Source: an uncultured Candidatus Nemicrothrix sp.
GTDB taxonomy: Bacteria > Actinomycetota > Acidimicrobiia > Acidimicrobiales > Acidimicrobilacustridaceae
Direction: 5' to 3'
Assembly (NCBI GenBank): GCA_903827085.1
Contig: CAIKHC010000352.1
Span: 1 to 5,950, forward strand
Length of the DNA: 5,950 nucleotides
Shown here piece after piece: positions 5,458 through 5,950 of the stretch. A program made the translations under genes and the position numbers. How positions within the stretch are numbered: the stretch's first letter is position 1; every line of letters begins with the position of its first letter. A model generated the notes under the pieces. That model ran no database searches and was not told the DNA's origin. It saw nothing but the letters and a program-made list of their open reading frames with translations.

Positions 5458-5950
5458 GAACCTCGCGACACAAACTCGGAACATTCGTGATGATGGCATC
5501 GACACCCATGTCGGCAAGAGCACGCATCTGTTGGGGGTCGTCGACTGTCCACACATTCACCGCTATTGCGAGCGCGTGCGCGCGCTCCACAAACTCTTTT
5601 GTCACTAGTCCGTACCAAGGATTGATCGCGACATGCCCCGCAGACCCCGCACGATCGAGATCGGTTTGCAACGAGTCGGGGTGAGCATTGAGTAACCCCG
5701 TAGGAAGCGTTGCGTCCAAAGCTCGGACTTGGTCACAGATGTCATGATCAAAGGAGGTAACGAGGAAGTCACGCGACGTCGGTTCTGACTGCAGAAGTTG
5801 CACGACTTTTGCGATGAGAGACGACCGAAGCGCATCGACGCCATCGGGCTTAATCTCAACGTTCACCGCCAGCGGCGAACACGCAGCAAGCGCTTCGGCC
5901 AGCGTCGGAATGACGTCAGGGAGATCAGCGGCCGAAAGCTCCCCCAAGAC
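5444..5950 (-). CDS. Glycerophosphodiester phosphodiesterase, C-terminal part (5' end outside window)
   Basis: About 168 C-terminal residues of a GDPD-family TIM-barrel enzyme are visible; these hydrolyse glycerophosphodiesters from phospholipid turnover into glycerol-3-phosphate and an alcohol. The frame runs off the right edge with no true start; a TTG at 5947 is merely an internal codon. Recognisable parts are the IPTLAEAL helix, the strand VNVEIKPDG with the metal-binding Glu (codon 5855-5857) and conserved Lys, LVTSFDHD, INPWYGLV, and the hallmark NVWTVDDPQQMRALADMGVDAIITN segment near the C-terminus. Typical GDPDs are roughly 240 residues, so about 70-80 residues are missing, including the HRG and PENT motifs. 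The cytoplasmic or exported location cannot be judged without the N-terminus. It overlaps the lipid-kinase gene tail to tail by 14 bp. Confidence 0.93.
   Translation of the reverse strand, partial: VLGELSAADLPDVIPTLAEALAACSPLAVNVEIKPDGVDALRSSLIAKVVQLLQSEPTSRDFLVTSFDHDICDQVRALDATLPTGLLNAHPDSLQTDLDRAGSAGHVAINPWYGLVTKEFVERAHALAIAVNVWTVDDPQQMRALADMGVDAIITNVPSLCREVLSER

Overview
The window reads as a chromosomal stretch from a GC-rich Gram-positive bacterium of the Actinomycetota. The main evidence is a co-directional gene trio (a histidine phosphatase, a DUF3090 protein and an SCO1664-family kinase-like protein) that is essentially an actinobacterial signature. A PGGSTN-type diacylglycerol-kinase-like protein and probable leaderless starts behind TANNNT boxes fit the same picture. 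The style of the proteins suggests a non-mycobacterial lineage such as Acidimicrobiia, but this is inference. There are no RNA genes, mobile elements, CRISPR arrays or long repeats.

Left part (1-2634). The window opens with the last 24 codons of an unidentified plus-strand gene. A minus-strand gene for a small cysteine-containing lipoprotein follows tail to tail. A divergent intergenic region of about 140 bp holds candidate -10 boxes for both directions and several short inverted repeats. The trio then runs on the plus strand with overlapping stop and start codons (4 bp and 19 bp), which implies one translationally coupled transcript. It pairs a phosphatase with a kinase-like fold, with a small metal-ribbon protein between them. 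A 12-bp perfect hairpin closes this unit and also faces the genes coming from the right.

Middle (2654-4417, minus strand). The two subunits of electron transfer flavoprotein are encoded as etfB then etfA. The Shine-Dalgarno sequence of etfA is built on the etfB stop codon. ETF passes electrons from acyl-CoA and related dehydrogenases towards the quinone pool.

Right part (4418-5950). Divergent from etfB is a gene for a diacylglycerol-kinase-family lipid kinase, probably started leaderlessly. Its 3' end overlaps by 14 bp the 3' end of a convergent glycerophosphodiester phosphodiesterase gene, whose N-terminus lies outside the window. Both of these act on glycerolipids or their breakdown products.

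Nothing here is clearly a new mobile or defence system. The least understood part is the trio, a conserved set of unknown function whose domain content suggests a phosphorylation/dephosphorylation cycle. No stretch over 300 bases lacks a gene; the longest gaps are about 139, 110 and 89 bp.
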